Position numbers and translations under genes: made by a program. Below the pieces are notes generated by a model, which ran no database searches, had not been told where the DNA came from, and worked only from the letters and a program-made list of their open reading frames with translations. This document shows, piece after piece, positions 30,888 through 41,625 of a stretch of DNA of 64,000 nt. Location: contig CM033393.1 in NCBI GenBank assembly GCA_019426215.1, positions 8,590,046-8,654,045 of the forward strand. Direction: 5' to 3'. Within the stretch, counting starts at the first letter, position 1. Every line of letters starts with the position of its first letter. This DNA comes from Buddleja alternifolia. Taxonomy: Eukaryota > Streptophyta > Magnoliopsida > Lamiales > Scrophulariaceae.

Positions 30888-33019
30888 GGTATGCCCCAAC
30901 AAGCGATGCCGGCGCAACGGAAGAAATAAAGTATATAAAACACATATATATCGGCATCCCAAGCTAGGGGGTCAAAGTAATGCACAACAAAAACTAATAC
31001 GAGTAAAGGGGTTTTAAACCGATTACAAGATTTGGGGTTTTATTAAAGTGAGGGTGTAAAACCACAACACAAGAAAAACCACACCAAAAACTTTGGCTCT
31101 CATTTTCGAATCCTCACCTCAACATGGAGGGGTTCGAATCAAACCACCATAAGCTCCTAAAGAAAGAAGCCTCTACAAGGACACACCTCAAGTAAGTTCA
31201 TACCTTAAGCAAAAGATTGGCTAGATATATGCTCTAAGGAAATGGAGTCTATGTAGTGAAAGCTGGAAGACAAGAAGAGTTACTAAAAGAAATATCTATG
31301 GAAGATAATCTTTTACAACTAATCTTCAAGAAGAAGTTCTATAGAAGAAAATTTTCAAGAATCACAAGAGAAGCTAGAAAAATCTAGAGATGAAGAACTA
31401 AGCTCTAAGCTTTTTTTTCTTTTTAAGTTTTCATCAAATTTTAAATGAGAGCAAGAACACCTCCTTTTATAGCCACCAATTTTCGGCCATATGGTGTTAG
31501 GTGGAGTAGAAGACTTGTTTTTCTTCACCTACCACCTCATTCTCACCTACCATTCCATTCTCAACTACCACCACATGTGTAAAAGAATATTTTTCATTTT
31601 CTTCTTCATTTAAAAAACATTACAAGTCAAACTTTGACTAGCTTTGAATTTCACTCTTGTGACTTCATTTAATTAAGTCCAACTTAATTAAAATGACTCC
31701 CAAGTCTTCCAAGACTTGTTAATTAAATAATCTTCATGATTAATTAATAGTAAAATTAGTAGCTTAAATATATTCCCAGATAATAATAATTTCCGTTAAT
31801 GATTAATCTCCAAGATTAATTAATAGAAAAATTATTTTCCCAAGCCCACTAATTAAAATGTCTTCCACTTAATTAATTAATCTCTTTAATCAATTTCACT
31901 TTAATCCTAAACCGGATTAATATTCACATAGCAATTGAACTTTCTTGAGTAAGTGTGTAACCCCATTGTAGGTTCGTTCATGTACTAGTAGTAGGAACAC
32001 AACCCCGTTGTGCCTTTGCAATTTTCATTGCTAGATTTAATTACTCCAAGTATTTTAATCCGACCAAGAATTAATTACTGATTAATTCATGGTTCCTACA
32101 AATCAAGGTTAGTACTAGCCACGCGCCAAGAAGACCTAGCCATGAACGATTATTAGGTGACCTTTCCGCATTACGATTTTCGCATAAGTAAAATCCTTCC
32201 ATCAAATATCCCGATCGAATCTAGGACTTGGATGTCAGTCGAAATCCCAGTAACTCGATTCAATGTATATCGATCTAAGTGACATTGACCAATTTATCAA
32301 TCATGCGAGGAAACACTGCTCCTCCTTATTGATACTACTCCGGCTGGAGGTTCCCATGGTCAATACACTGTGAAGTACATAGGATATGCGCCGATGCTAA
32401 TGATCAGTGACGGATTCTTTCTTGGCACTCACGCGCCTCCGTACATAACCAGACTGGACCCAATATGCTCCACTTTATGACTCACCTGGAATCGTGTGAC
32501 AAATCTAAGTACAGTGGGCGATGCACGAGACGACCAATGGTGCCTCAAGTCATGAGGACCAATCTTATGCCTACGTAACCGAGGAGATTCCAAATTCGAC
32601 ATTGACTCCAATATGGAATCTCGGCGGGGTTGTTCAGTTTACTCAATCCCAACGAGAACCCACATACATGCACTGATGTACACCGTATCAGTATCCATGG
32701 AATAGGATACACTCTCCAAGAGTGTGCATTGTACGTGCAAGTCTTTATGAGTCATTGATATCCCTATCTCAATGATTCTATGACTTGGAACATTTTTAAG
32801 ACCACAACCTTAGAGACGTATTCCATGATTGGCATCCCCGATACCAAACACATCTCATAGCTTAAGAGTGATCTAGGGGACTTTATCTAATTTCATAGAA
32901 TGATAAGATAAAGAAGAAAAGGCCATTTATTAAATTACTTGACAAGATACAATATAAGACTGTTTAAAGAGTCGGCTACTACGCCCTACAAATGGCGCTC
33001 CGGGCACCTAAATCTTTCA
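30888..33019 (-). mobile_element. Solo LTR G (element C family) inside E's LTR
   Basis: 2,132 bp with TG...CA ends (plus-strand TGTTAGGATCGG...CTAAATCTTTCA), flanked by a perfect TCCTA duplication (30,883-30,887 and 33,020-33,024). No internal region or coding sequence. Read on the minus strand it aligns with the 3' LTR of C: for example, the minus strand of 32,700-32,770 matches 15,076-15,160, and the GTGCCCGG-GCGCC start is shared. A TATA box, GCTATAAAAGGAG, is at 31,461-31,473 on the minus strand. It is the product of recombination between the LTRs of a former full element. Confidence 0.92.
31461..31473 (-). promoter_or_regulatory. TATA box of solo LTR G
   Basis: Minus-strand GCTATAAAAGGAG, a strong TATA box, supporting the minus orientation. 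Confidence 0.6.
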
Positions 33020-34005
33020 TCCTATACTTAAATGGCGGTTTCCTAAGTATGTCTACCCGGAAATCTAACCTCTAAGGATGCATTAAAGAAATAGAGTTTA
33101 CTCGATCAGAATCGAACGACTTTACCCGAGAGTCTTTACCTATGTCTAGAACAACTCCTATCTGGTTCGGTGATGTTATAAATCCCTTGCACCCTAATTT
33201 AAGTCTTTCTCAAAATGCTAGACTTGGCAATAAATCATACATAAGGTGATCAATCACATGTAAGAAACATAAGCACAAATTCATAACACATAGCAACATG
33301 GGAGTTAATTCAATGATTATCAATAATACGAATAAGTCACAAATCAATTCTTACAAGGCCCCAGCCATTTGAATTTAGCCCATAACTATCAACATAGAAG
33401 AATTCAACATATTCATATACATAAGTGTAAACACAAATGCAATAAACAATGAATAAACTCCCTAAAAGGTTGAATGGTGATGGATCCTTGAGTGGAGCTT
33501 CCATCCTTCGCTCTTATCTTTTTCTTGCCCTTCAAAGTAGATGAAAGGATGAATCAAATCCAAGAAAATGCCTCCACCAACATCGATTTCGAAACCTTGA
33601 AATGAGTTAAAAAATTCGCTTTTTAGCTTCCAAAAAATGGTTACAGCGGCGCCCAGTCGCTGCCTACGTGGCAGGAGTTTCTTGGGAGAAAAATCGGTCG
33701 GCGCCCAGGCGTGGAAAATCTTGAAGAATCTGGCGCCTAGGCGTGGATCTGCGTGCACTTGCTGCTTCTCTTCATCTTTTGGCGCCTGGGTGCGTGTAAT
33801 GTGGCGCCTGGGCGCCAGCGTGCGAACATTCCTCTAGAGTTCGTTCGAAATGCCCTTTTTTGCCCTTTTCTTCGTGCATCGTCGCTTAATGCCTGGATTC
33901 ACTTAACACACATATTAAAAGTATAAGTGGCACAATTCAAGCTATAAGTAGACCTAAATCGTCAATAAAAATGGCTAAAAGCACGTGCAAAAACCAGTCC
34001 TATCA

Positions 34006-34743
34006 GCAAATGTCTTTCTTTTTCGGGCTCACGCCTTGAACTTATGAACCATAGGCGCTTTGTCTTTCCCCGTGTCACCTAGGCCTTGGACACTCGCAAT
34101 TGCTTTTTGACCTTAGATATCCTTTTTCTGTAGGCGTTGATGGCCCATCAATAAAATGGCCAGTGCAACCTCCTTCCCTTGAGGCTTCATTTGTCCCTAA
34201 GAATTTGATAACTTGTTCATCAGTCCAGCCAATGTACACTCAATCTAATTCATGTTGAAGTTTACATTAAATTGAGAAAAGAAGTTGGGAAGAAAGTGAA
34301 GAATGAGATTAGATTAAAGGTGGAAATCTGTGGAGAAGTCGAGAGCATCTAATCACTTGATCATGAAAATCATCTTCAGAGCATGGTTCGTGGAATTATC
34401 CCATTCACCCATTCTTCCCCTAAAAACCACCCTCAATATCTCATATCAAGCAGTCCTACTATGCTCTCCATAAAGTTCCATCAGATGCAACAATATACCT
34501 CTGGCATTTTCTTTCTTCTCATGGGAGCGGTGCAAGTCAATGTTCATCGAGCTTAGCTTATAGCCCCTCACTCGGATATCATCCTTGACCCAAGTGTTGT
34601 AGGAATGTTATTCCCCGATCGAGTCTACCCCAGGCTGAAGACTCCAGACTGAGGACAATCCTCATGTTTCTTAGCCAGGCCATGAAGTTTGATCCCGTAA
34701 GGACATTCTTCTCAAGCAGTATTGGTAACAGTTTATTAACCAT
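34006..34743 (-). pseudogene. Element F Gag remnant
   Basis: Minus-strand Gag related to D. The start is readable as MVNKLLPILLEKNVLTGSNF at 34,743, followed by AWLRNMRIVLSLES, the counterpart of D's start. The remainder aligns with D at 20,950-21,630 through many shifts and stops, up to the region before the zinc knuckle, where element E interrupts it. The rest of F's coding region must lie beyond the window start. Confidence 0.82.
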
Positions 34744-34790
34744 TTTGTCTGAAATATTGATAATTGTAGGAAAAAAATCAAGATTCAATT

Positions 34791-35489
34791 TGGTGGTCCC
34801 AAGTGGCATACGAAAGGGTCTGAAGGTAAGGTATTTACAGGCAATTCTTGAGATCTGTCCGTTGGACACATGTGGGAGCATGCGTTTCACGGGTCGCGTG
34901 ATTCTACCTGAAACCTGACATTCCTGAAAATCTGCTGGCACCGATTGGATGGGAGCAACTATAAACTCTGGAGTTCTGAAAGTCCAGTAAAAAAGGTGGC
35001 TTGTCCACAAGTCACAGTGGCTTATCACATTTAATGCTCTTATCAGGCATTTAATGCATTTGAATTTATTTCCCGTTGGAAATAAATGTCCGTTGAATGA
35101 TTGCATTTAAGTTCTTCATGACTTGAGGATTTAATTCAGGTGAATCTGAGACTGATCGCTAAAATGATTTGAGCGCTTGATCCATAAATCCTGAAATAGT
35201 CCTTTAGCATTTGACGGGCGCTAAGAACAAAACTTCATCTTCAGTTGACTTCAGACGCTGATCTTCAACCTCTTCTCTAATAGACTCACCTAGAATTCTA
35301 TTAGCGATTCGATATCTAATACTTAGTCTAAAATCTATAAAGATAGAAATTACAAGTCTAATAAAAAATTACATACTCTCAAACGCTTATACAAAGATCT
35401 ATCAAAACAGAAATTTACATTGTATTTGGGGTCTAACATAAAATCCTATCTTGTCATCATCAAAACATCTAACATGAAATTTCCTAACA
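34791..35489 (-). repeat. 3' LTR of element H, internally deleted
   Basis: 699 bp against 1,376 bp for the 5' LTR. Both ends match, but about 680 bp between the edge GGGTCT and GTAAGGTATTT are missing; both edges of the lost segment carry GTCT. The TATA box of the 5' LTR (TATAAATA) reads TGTAAATA here. Confidence 0.9.
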
Positions 35490-35504
35490 ATTTCCCCCTT
35501 TTTG
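35490..35504 (-). promoter_or_regulatory. Polypurine tract of element H
   Basis: Minus-strand CAAAAAGGGGGAAAT directly before the 3' LTR; primer for plus-strand DNA synthesis, in the form usual for SIRE-like elements. Confidence 0.88.
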
Positions 35505-35789
35505 ATGATGTCAAGACTTTTAACTCTTATAACTCTTTTATAATTTAAGAGTTACTTAAAAGAAAAGCCCAACAAAATATAAGTTAGCATTTAAAGAATT
35601 AGTAAAGTTAGCTAAAGTTAGATTAGCTTCAACAAGTTGTTTCAGCGATAAATCATTCATATATTAAAAGAATAAGCATACATGATTTATATTGAAAGTA
35701 ATATAATGAAAGCCACAACAGAAATATAAAAAACTTCATTTACTTTTTTTGTCGCTTTGCTCTTTCTTCGCCTTGGAGAATTTCTAGCG
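35505..35789 (-). other. 3' untranslated region of H
   Basis: 285 bp between the last recognisable codons of the extra module and the polypurine tract. AT-rich; nothing else seen. Confidence 0.5.
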
Positions 35790-37378
35790 CTAAGTCCAAC
35801 AGGAGACGATCATTGTCGTATGTTGAACTTCATCGTAATCATGCCTATGAAGTCTAGCGCTTTCATTAAGTTCTAAAAACCTTTCTGTCCATTCTCTTGG
35901 CGAAATTCTAAGTTCACGAATTAAATCGTGATAGATATCTTTTCTTAGATCTTTTGATGGTTTCCAATTGATAGATCGTCTTAGCGGATCGGAAAAAGGT
36001 TGAAATCCCATACTTTCAAAGAAATCGACGTCCAATTCTGGAAGCGGATATTTTCCTAGATAATACCTTGGCTTTCTCTTTTTAGTTAACATCTTTTTTA
36101 TGCTCACTAGTTCTTCAAACATTGATCGCCAATTTTTATTATCTGTCTTTGATATTGCTTTGGACGCTTGATGCTTTTCTGTATCTTCTCCCTTCTTGGC
36201 ATCATCAAGAGAGGTTTTCAACTCAGCGACTTCTCTTCGCAAGAGTCAAACTTCGTCAACTAAGAGAGCGACTTGTTGAGCGATGCTCTGAGCAGAAGCG
36301 CTCTGAGCTAAGTGACGGTTAAATTCTGAAGAGAGTTCAGCGACAAGTGGTGATATGCTGTTCATGATTGTAATAGTGCTTTTATTGGAAGCGTTTGCAA
36401 TATCGCGACTTCGCGTATCAGACATCATTCGAATTTGTCTATCAGCAGCCTCAAACATCTTGGAGCAGGAACCTTCAATGTTGGTGAGTGAGTTCCGTAT
36501 TGCCTGTCTGAAATCTCTAGCATCTGAATCACTCTCAGAATCCGAATCGGAAGAAGGACGCTCAGGAGACGGAATGAGTCCATAAGAGCTAGAAACTGCA
36601 GCCTTGCCTTTGCATTTATCTCTGATAAATGGCTCTTTAGGCTTTTGAGCAATTTCAGCGTGCACTTCTTCAATCGCTTGATCCATTGAACGATCTTTGA
36701 TCGCTGACGGGGGCTCAACTACTAGGGTGCTAGAACGGTTTGGCAAAGAAGCTTCTGGAATTTGAGTGTCATCCACAGTAGGAGAATCGGCCAACTATTT
36801 GGACGGAAGGAGAAGGATCTTCAATAGCAATGACCAAGAGTGGGCCGAGCGCTTCCATCACATGCCTTGGACTTATTAGGCTGCTTTGCGAAATAAAGAA
36901 AATAGCGTCTTCTAGCTCTTCAGTGCTTAGAGCAAGCCGCCTGCTTTCCGGTAAATGAATTCCTGAAGTATAAGATTGGAAAAATTCCAAAATAAATGGC
37001 ATTAGCGCTTGAGCTGCTTCTTGGTCCACTGGCCTGATCAGCGATATCATCTTGGCCACTTGAATGTTCTGTTGACAAAAGAGCACAGGGTGAAGATTGT
37101 ATCCTCGGAAGTCGTTCAACCCTGAATAGTGGTAGAAAGTGATGTCCAACGCTTGTGCATTTTCTATCACTGCTCTTCTATCTCTGTGGAGTTCAGCAAA
37201 CTCAGCGTGTTCAGTTGAAACATTGACAAAAATTTAACTTTGTCCGGGAAGAAGCGGCTGTTTGCTGGAGGAGGCTTCTTCGTTCAAATCGGGAAAGATG
37301 CGCTGAACAAACGCTTGACGAGGGTGAAACACATAGCGTCCGCCTTGACTGAATAAGGCTAGCTGATGACTAATGTTG
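35790..37378 (-). pseudogene. Extra module of H, exon 3 second half
   Basis: Continues the extra reading region after solo LTR J. The first part, down to about 37,171, is broken. The stretch at 36,769-37,170 (from QALDITFYHYSG) is helix-rich. A one-base shift near 36,790 leads to 36,246-36,794, which has a basic patch (DKCKGKAAV), an acidic serine-rich patch (SSDSDSESDSDA) and a helical stretch. An in-frame TGA at about 36,246 separates it from 35,790-36,242, which begins RREVAELKTSLDDAKK and looks like a coiled coil. I recognise no enzyme motif. The protein may be structural or may bind nucleic acid; function unknown. Confidence 0.55.
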
Positions 37379-37383
37379 GTCTC

Positions 37384-38817
37384 TGATAAGTCCATATTTT
37401 ACAGTATTTTATGCCCCATTGTAATATGATTTGATCGTTGCTTTGATCATTTTTTATCCCTCATAATGCTTTTATTGGTATATATTTTGTTTTGTAGGAT
37501 AAAAGTTGATTTACGCATGAAAGATGAGAAAAGAGATCCAAATTGAGCTTGAAATTGAAGAAAGAAACAAAAGAAGATAGCTGACGAAAGATTTTACACA
37601 ATGCTCATATATAAATGAGGTTTTCGTCCTCTTACAGGACGAATCATACTAAGGTTTCTTCTTAAATATTGTAGATCTATTTCTTAGCTTCGCGTAGCAA
37701 CTTGAATCAACTCAATCCGACATTTGTAGAGAGAGTTATGATCAAAATACGAAAGCTGTGAATTCTGCGTCAGAGGACCGCGGTCGGATAAGAGTTTGTG
37801 CCGCGGTCCAATTCTCCCGAACCCTAAAATTAAGTCCGCCATTTTCTCCCTTTATAACACACTTTTCTCTTGGAAAACACCTAGACATGCTCTAAAACAC
37901 CAAGGGGGGAGCCATGGGAAGTCCTAAGGAAGCTTGAAGAGCCATCATCATCCTCATCATCATTTTCATTATCAAAGCTTGGATTCACACTTTATAATAG
38001 GGAGTAATTCAACTCTTTCTCTTGATTAGTATTTCAATTATGTCTTGTAGAGTTGTTGAATCACTTGTTGTTGTAAGTATGAGCTAAGTATTTTTGTGAT
38101 TGGGTTATGTGAATACTTTGTGATGTTTTGTGTTTAATGAATCATTAATTTCCGAATTTATTACATTCTTGTTACATGTTTGATTTTGTGCTTAATGCTT
38201 GCATATGCTTGATCACCATGTGTTTGATAAAATGCTTTGTCTTGAGACCGAGAGGAGATAGATAAAGGGAGATCAAAAAATCAATCATCATAACGTAACA
38301 ATTGACTAGAGATAGAATCGATTGCGTTGTGTGGCTTTTTGTGATAAGATGACCCGATTGAATGTAGGATCTTCGTAAACAAGGAATTCCTTTGAACCTA
38401 AATGCATGCTAGTTAATTCAATCTTCACTATAGAGATATAGGAAGTTGTTAACTAGTATAGGCTTGTTATTTCAAGAGATTGAATAATAAATACATTAGG
38501 GGGTTTCGCCATAACAAGAACGTTCTAAGAATCCAGATAATTGAGAGTTCTTGAACATAGAATAGAACATAGTAGGATCATAACCCAATCACCTCTTTCC
38601 ATTCGATTTATTATCTTGTTTATCACATAGTTGTCTTTAATTATTTTCATAGTATAATCACCTATCATCTCATAAATTGATTTAGCTTAGAAATAGGTAA
38701 TATAGCAATTACGAGCATTGAATCCAATTGTCCCTGTGGAGACGATACACCCCGGGCTAAATAGTCCACTTTATTACTTTGTACGACCTAGTATACTTCC
38801 TAGGAATTCGCGTGTCA
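37384..38817 (+). mobile_element. Solo LTR J (gypsy type) inside H
   Basis: 1,434 bp, TGATAAGTCCATATT...GAATTCGCGTGTCA, flanked by a perfect GTCTC duplication (37,379-37,383 and 38,818-38,822). It splits the extra module of H inside a codon run that reads PIET-D up to the junction. The plus-strand end has the CCCTGTGGAGACGATAC region and then a cognate of the pattern seen at the end of Athila-type LTRs. A plus-strand TATA-like TTTATAACAC is at 37,851-37,860. It has no coding content. Confidence 0.9.
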
Positions 38818-38822
38818 GTCTC

Positions 38823-39851
38823 AATGGGTTGCCTGTAACCCGGTAGAGCGCTAACATTTCCGGCAATATGCTGACGCAATTGAAGCAAAAAAGTAGCAAA
38901 CCCTCGGCGTCTGTATTCAATTCCAAATTCAAACAGGAATGGATATCTCACGAGTTCATCAAGAGTATAGAAGTGTAAAACAAACTCTTCAGCCCATCTG
39001 GCTGTATCCATCATCCATCGCTTGCCAAACTTGTCAGCTTTCTTTGGTTCTTTTCTAGCGGCAAGGAATTTCTCAAAGCGCTCGATTTCTTCATCATATT
39101 CCTCTGCCCATAATCTGGCAAGATATTCTCGGGCTTTATCTTCTATCCACGAATTCACTGGATTGGGTCACTCAGCCACAAGCGGTCCTTTGCCTTTGCA
39201 TAATTTAAGTAGAGTAGGAGAGAGAGCATTCTGAGGGGAGGTTACCATTTTGGGGAGAGCCGAATATCCTATTTTGTTTAGATCTTCCTCATCAAGATTT
39301 TTGTTCCAATTGCCCATGTGGGGATTCTTAAAAACAATCTTGTTGGCTCGAAGAGGATAGAAAGACTCGTCTGAGCGACCGGTGAAATTAAATCGATCTT
39401 CGGATATACTCTAAGCTAGATTGGAGTCGCTCCAGGTTGTAGAGTCCAAAATTGGCAAACTGCTCAAAGAATTCAAACTTTTGAGAGTTGGAAAGATTAG
39501 GCCGATGGAGAGTGTTTTGAAAAGAGATTCCGAGCTCTGCAAGCGTCTGGGTGTCTCGTTCTCTAGCGGCATAATAAAATTCAATATTAGGAGAATATTC
39601 GCGAGTAAATAAATCGATGACACGAGGAGCACCAGTTGGAGTAGGAACAAAGGCAATTTCTTCTGTTGGAATCGGGGCCACTTCTATCGACCGCTCAGCA
39701 TGCTCTGTCGCTTCACTGGCTGGTGAAGTTGCAGCGTCAGGAAGAACTTGAGCTACTTCCTTAGCGATATCCACAACAATTGCCATATCAACATCTACTT
39801 CAATGGGAACCTCTAAAGATGGAGATGCATCAGCGTCTGGTGCATCTTGAG
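38823..39851 (-). pseudogene. Extra module of H, exon 3 first half
   Basis: Starts at a candidate splice acceptor (ATGTATCAG, exon from 39,851). It reads AQDAPDADASPSLEVPIEV, then a segment with FTREYSPNIEFYYAARERDT and FQNTLHRPNLSNSQKFEFFEQF. A one-base shift near 39,410 moves to a frame with RFNFTGRSDESFYPLRANK. A stop near 39,167 follows, then the same frame continues (WIEDKAREYLARLWAEEYDEEI, then FVLHFYTLDELVRYPFLFEFG) to the J insertion. It is charged and helix-rich, with no recognised catalytic motif. Confidence 0.55.
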
Positions 39852-39935
39852 CTGATACATGTAAGCATTTGAGAAAAGCAAGCAAAATTTCTACGAAGAA
39901 GAATTTTAATTTAAAAAAAAGGTTAAAACGCTTAC
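39852..39935 (-). other. Candidate intron 2 of the H extra module
   Basis: 84 bases, minus-strand GTAAGC...ATCAG, T-rich. It contains no in-frame stop, so it could also be retained. The exon edge CCTCAGG/GTAAG is nearly the same as that of intron 1. Confidence 0.45.
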
Positions 39936-40121
39936 CCTGAGGATTATCATCGACTGTCTCAGTCGCTTGCTTGGTTTCTATGATTGGTACAATTTCCTCA
40001 GGCTCCGAAACAATTTCTTCTGGATCTAAATCGAGAAAAGAAGTTATTGGATCAGCACGAATGGGAATACATAATTCTTCGAGAATGTTGAGAACATATT
40101 CAGAACTCGTTTCGCATTGCG
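39936..40121 (-). pseudogene. Extra module of H, candidate exon 2
   Basis: 186 bases without a stop in the frame inherited from exon 1. The translation is acidic (DLDPEEIVSEPEEIVPIIE) and resembles the acidic end of exon 1. It is bounded by an acceptor CTCTTTCAG and a donor CAGG/GTAAGC. Exon phase is 1 on both sides. Confidence 0.5.
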
Positions 40122-40202
40122 CTGAAAGAGATTTTATCTTAGCGTTAGAGACTTAGAAACTAACGAGGAAAGGATAGACTAATTTGCTTAGCAAATACTT
40201 AC
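40122..40202 (-). other. Candidate intron 1 of the H extra module
   Basis: 81 bases, minus-strand GTAAGT...CTCTTTCAG, with a CTAAC-like branch-point motif (CTCTAACGC) about 25 bases before the acceptor. Read through, it has an in-frame stop; removed, the frame continues without a stop into exon 2. Confidence 0.55.
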
Positions 40203-41490
40203 CCTGAGCATTAGAAAGCCCCTCAGATTGAGTAACGGCTTGAGGATCTGAGCTGATTTCGGGAACAACGTAAGAGAGAGGAACACTTGCTGACTCTCCA
40301 AGCGCTGGATTTGTTGAAACGCTTGTAGACGCGGCTGAAGTAGAGAGAGGAGTACGCCTTCGAGCAAACGATACTTCTTCTGCTACTTCTTCCTCTTCTT
40401 CATGAACTGAGAAGATAAACGCTGGAGGAGGAGATGGAGATTTAGGAGAAGGAGAAGGAGAAGGAGATTTTTGTTTCATCTTCGGCTCTGGCTTCTGCTT
40501 CTTCTTTGCGGGCTCCGATTTTTGCTTTTTGCCAGACTTGGCTGGTTCAGCGACTTTGAGAACGATTTTTCTTTTTGGTCGCTTAACCACCACTGCTTCT
40601 ACAGACGAGGACAATGATGAAAAGGAAGACGCTTGTTTTTCATCATCGCTGCGAACAACTCCTTCGGTTTGAAGTCGCTCACGCTCCTCTTTGGGAACCG
40701 CTGCACCACCATGTTTTCGAGGATTGAGCATTCCGCTAATCATTTTCTTACCATAGAATTTTAACGCTGGGATCTTCTTTCCAACGGAATTTGTAAAACC
40801 GCAAGCACTGAGAATTCTACTTAACACAATCCCATAAGGCTTCGGATTAACCGACTTGGCCATCGCTGCCTTAAAGCGATTAAAAACATAGAGAGACCAA
40901 TTAATCTTTAATTTGGTCAAAATGGCTACCATCATTTTGTACTGGATATTTGTAACTTTATCGAATGTCCCCTTTCTGCATTCGATCATCTTAGCTCAAA
41001 TGTCTGCGAGAATGACATATTCGCCCTTTATGTCGTTCTTCTTGAAGTTTGGCTCATAAGCAGCTTTGACTTCTTCTTTCATGATCAGCTCCCAGACTTT
41101 AGTCACATCACCGAGAGTAACATGTTCTACGTCACCACCATCATTGGGTAAGGTCAATAGGGAAGATATCAGTGAAGGAGTGAGAACAAAGGTCTCACGA
41201 GCGAAAGGGAAGACGCAGGAAATGGAGTTTCCGTCGTCAGAAATTTTAGCATTGTTGAAAAAATAGAGAGATTCTTCTCCAAAGTAGTTAAAAACAGTGG
41301 TAATCATATCTCTCAAACCAGATTCTTGAACGAGTGGAAGAACCGTTCGAAGAGGGAAGTTCTGGTTATCAAACAGGTAGTCCCAGTTAACAAGAAATCC
41401 GGCGTTAACCGTGATTTGTTTTTCAGCGCGGGAAGTTTTTTCGGTAGCAGACTTGGATGATTTGGAAGATTTTGAAGCTTTGGTTGCCAT
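40203..41490 (-). pseudogene. Extra module of H, exon 1
   Basis: Starts at an ATG in a strong plant context (AGCAATGGC), MATKASKSSKSSKSATEKTS. After a Ser/Lys-rich N-terminus come an ordered segment of about 140 residues (VNAGFLVNWDYLFDNQNFP, LPLVQESGLRDMITTVFNYFG) and, after one in-frame TGA at 40,993, a second ordered segment with YKMMVAILTKLKINWSLYVF. Then follow basic and Ser/Pro-rich stretches (PKRKIVLKVAEPAKSGKKQK) and an acidic end. The first half resembles proteins often annotated as putative plant transposon proteins downstream of pol, but I cannot name a family firmly. It is co-oriented with H. It could be an env-like ORF or a captured host gene. Confidence 0.6.
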
Positions 41491-41625
41491 TGCTGAAAGT
41501 TTGAAGCTTTTGAAAGAATGAGAGAACTTTTTGCCTTGAAAGAGATGAAGATTTTACAACAGAGAGAGTGTTTGGAAGTGATAAAGTCTGACTGTAAAAG
41601 CCTTAAAGAATATATATAGAGGTAA
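41491..41625 (-). promoter_or_regulatory. Candidate internal promoter and leader of the H extra module
   Basis: Minus-strand TATATATA at 41,611-41,618 in the context CTCTATATATATTC, about 120 bases before the start codon. It is followed by a CT-rich leader (CTCTCTGTTG, ATCTTCATCTCTTTC, GTTCTCTCATTCTTTC) like ordinary plant 5' UTRs. This suggests an independent transcript. Confidence 0.5.

Larger units (their letters stand above)
25051..34005 (-). mobile_element. Element E: Athila-type Ty3-gypsy retrotransposon, 5' part
   Basis: Minus strand. From right to left: 5' LTR (30,528-34,005, interrupted by solo LTR G), tRNA-Asp-type primer-binding site, gag, protease, RT, RNase H, integrase. The order PR-RT-RH-INT identifies Ty3-gypsy. 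The protein motifs and the primer-binding site fit the Athila lineage. D inserted near the integrase C-terminus, so the rest of E lies beyond the window start. The right LTR edge abuts Gag remnants of F, so E lies in F; expected duplication gcaaa at 34,006-34,010. Confidence 0.88.
30528..34005 (-). repeat. 5' LTR of element E, interrupted by G
   Basis: Plus-strand TGACATGCTAATACC...CCAGTCCTATCA. About 1.34 kb when the 2.1-kb solo LTR G is set aside. In the transcribed direction it starts TGATAGGACTGG, like solo LTR I. Shared blocks with I include GTCCGGGTTGTCGAACC (30,599 and 45,242) and ATGTCTACCCGG/ATGTCTATCCGAG (33,048 and 45,554). The stretch at 33,648-33,835 holds several GGCGCC motifs, many in inverted pairs. 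Confidence 0.85.

Noticed and set aside
30888..33019. Full-length small element (TRIM or LARD) in place of solo LTR G
   Set aside because: No repeated ends inside and a direct match to the single LTR of C in length and blocks, so a solo LTR is the simpler reading.
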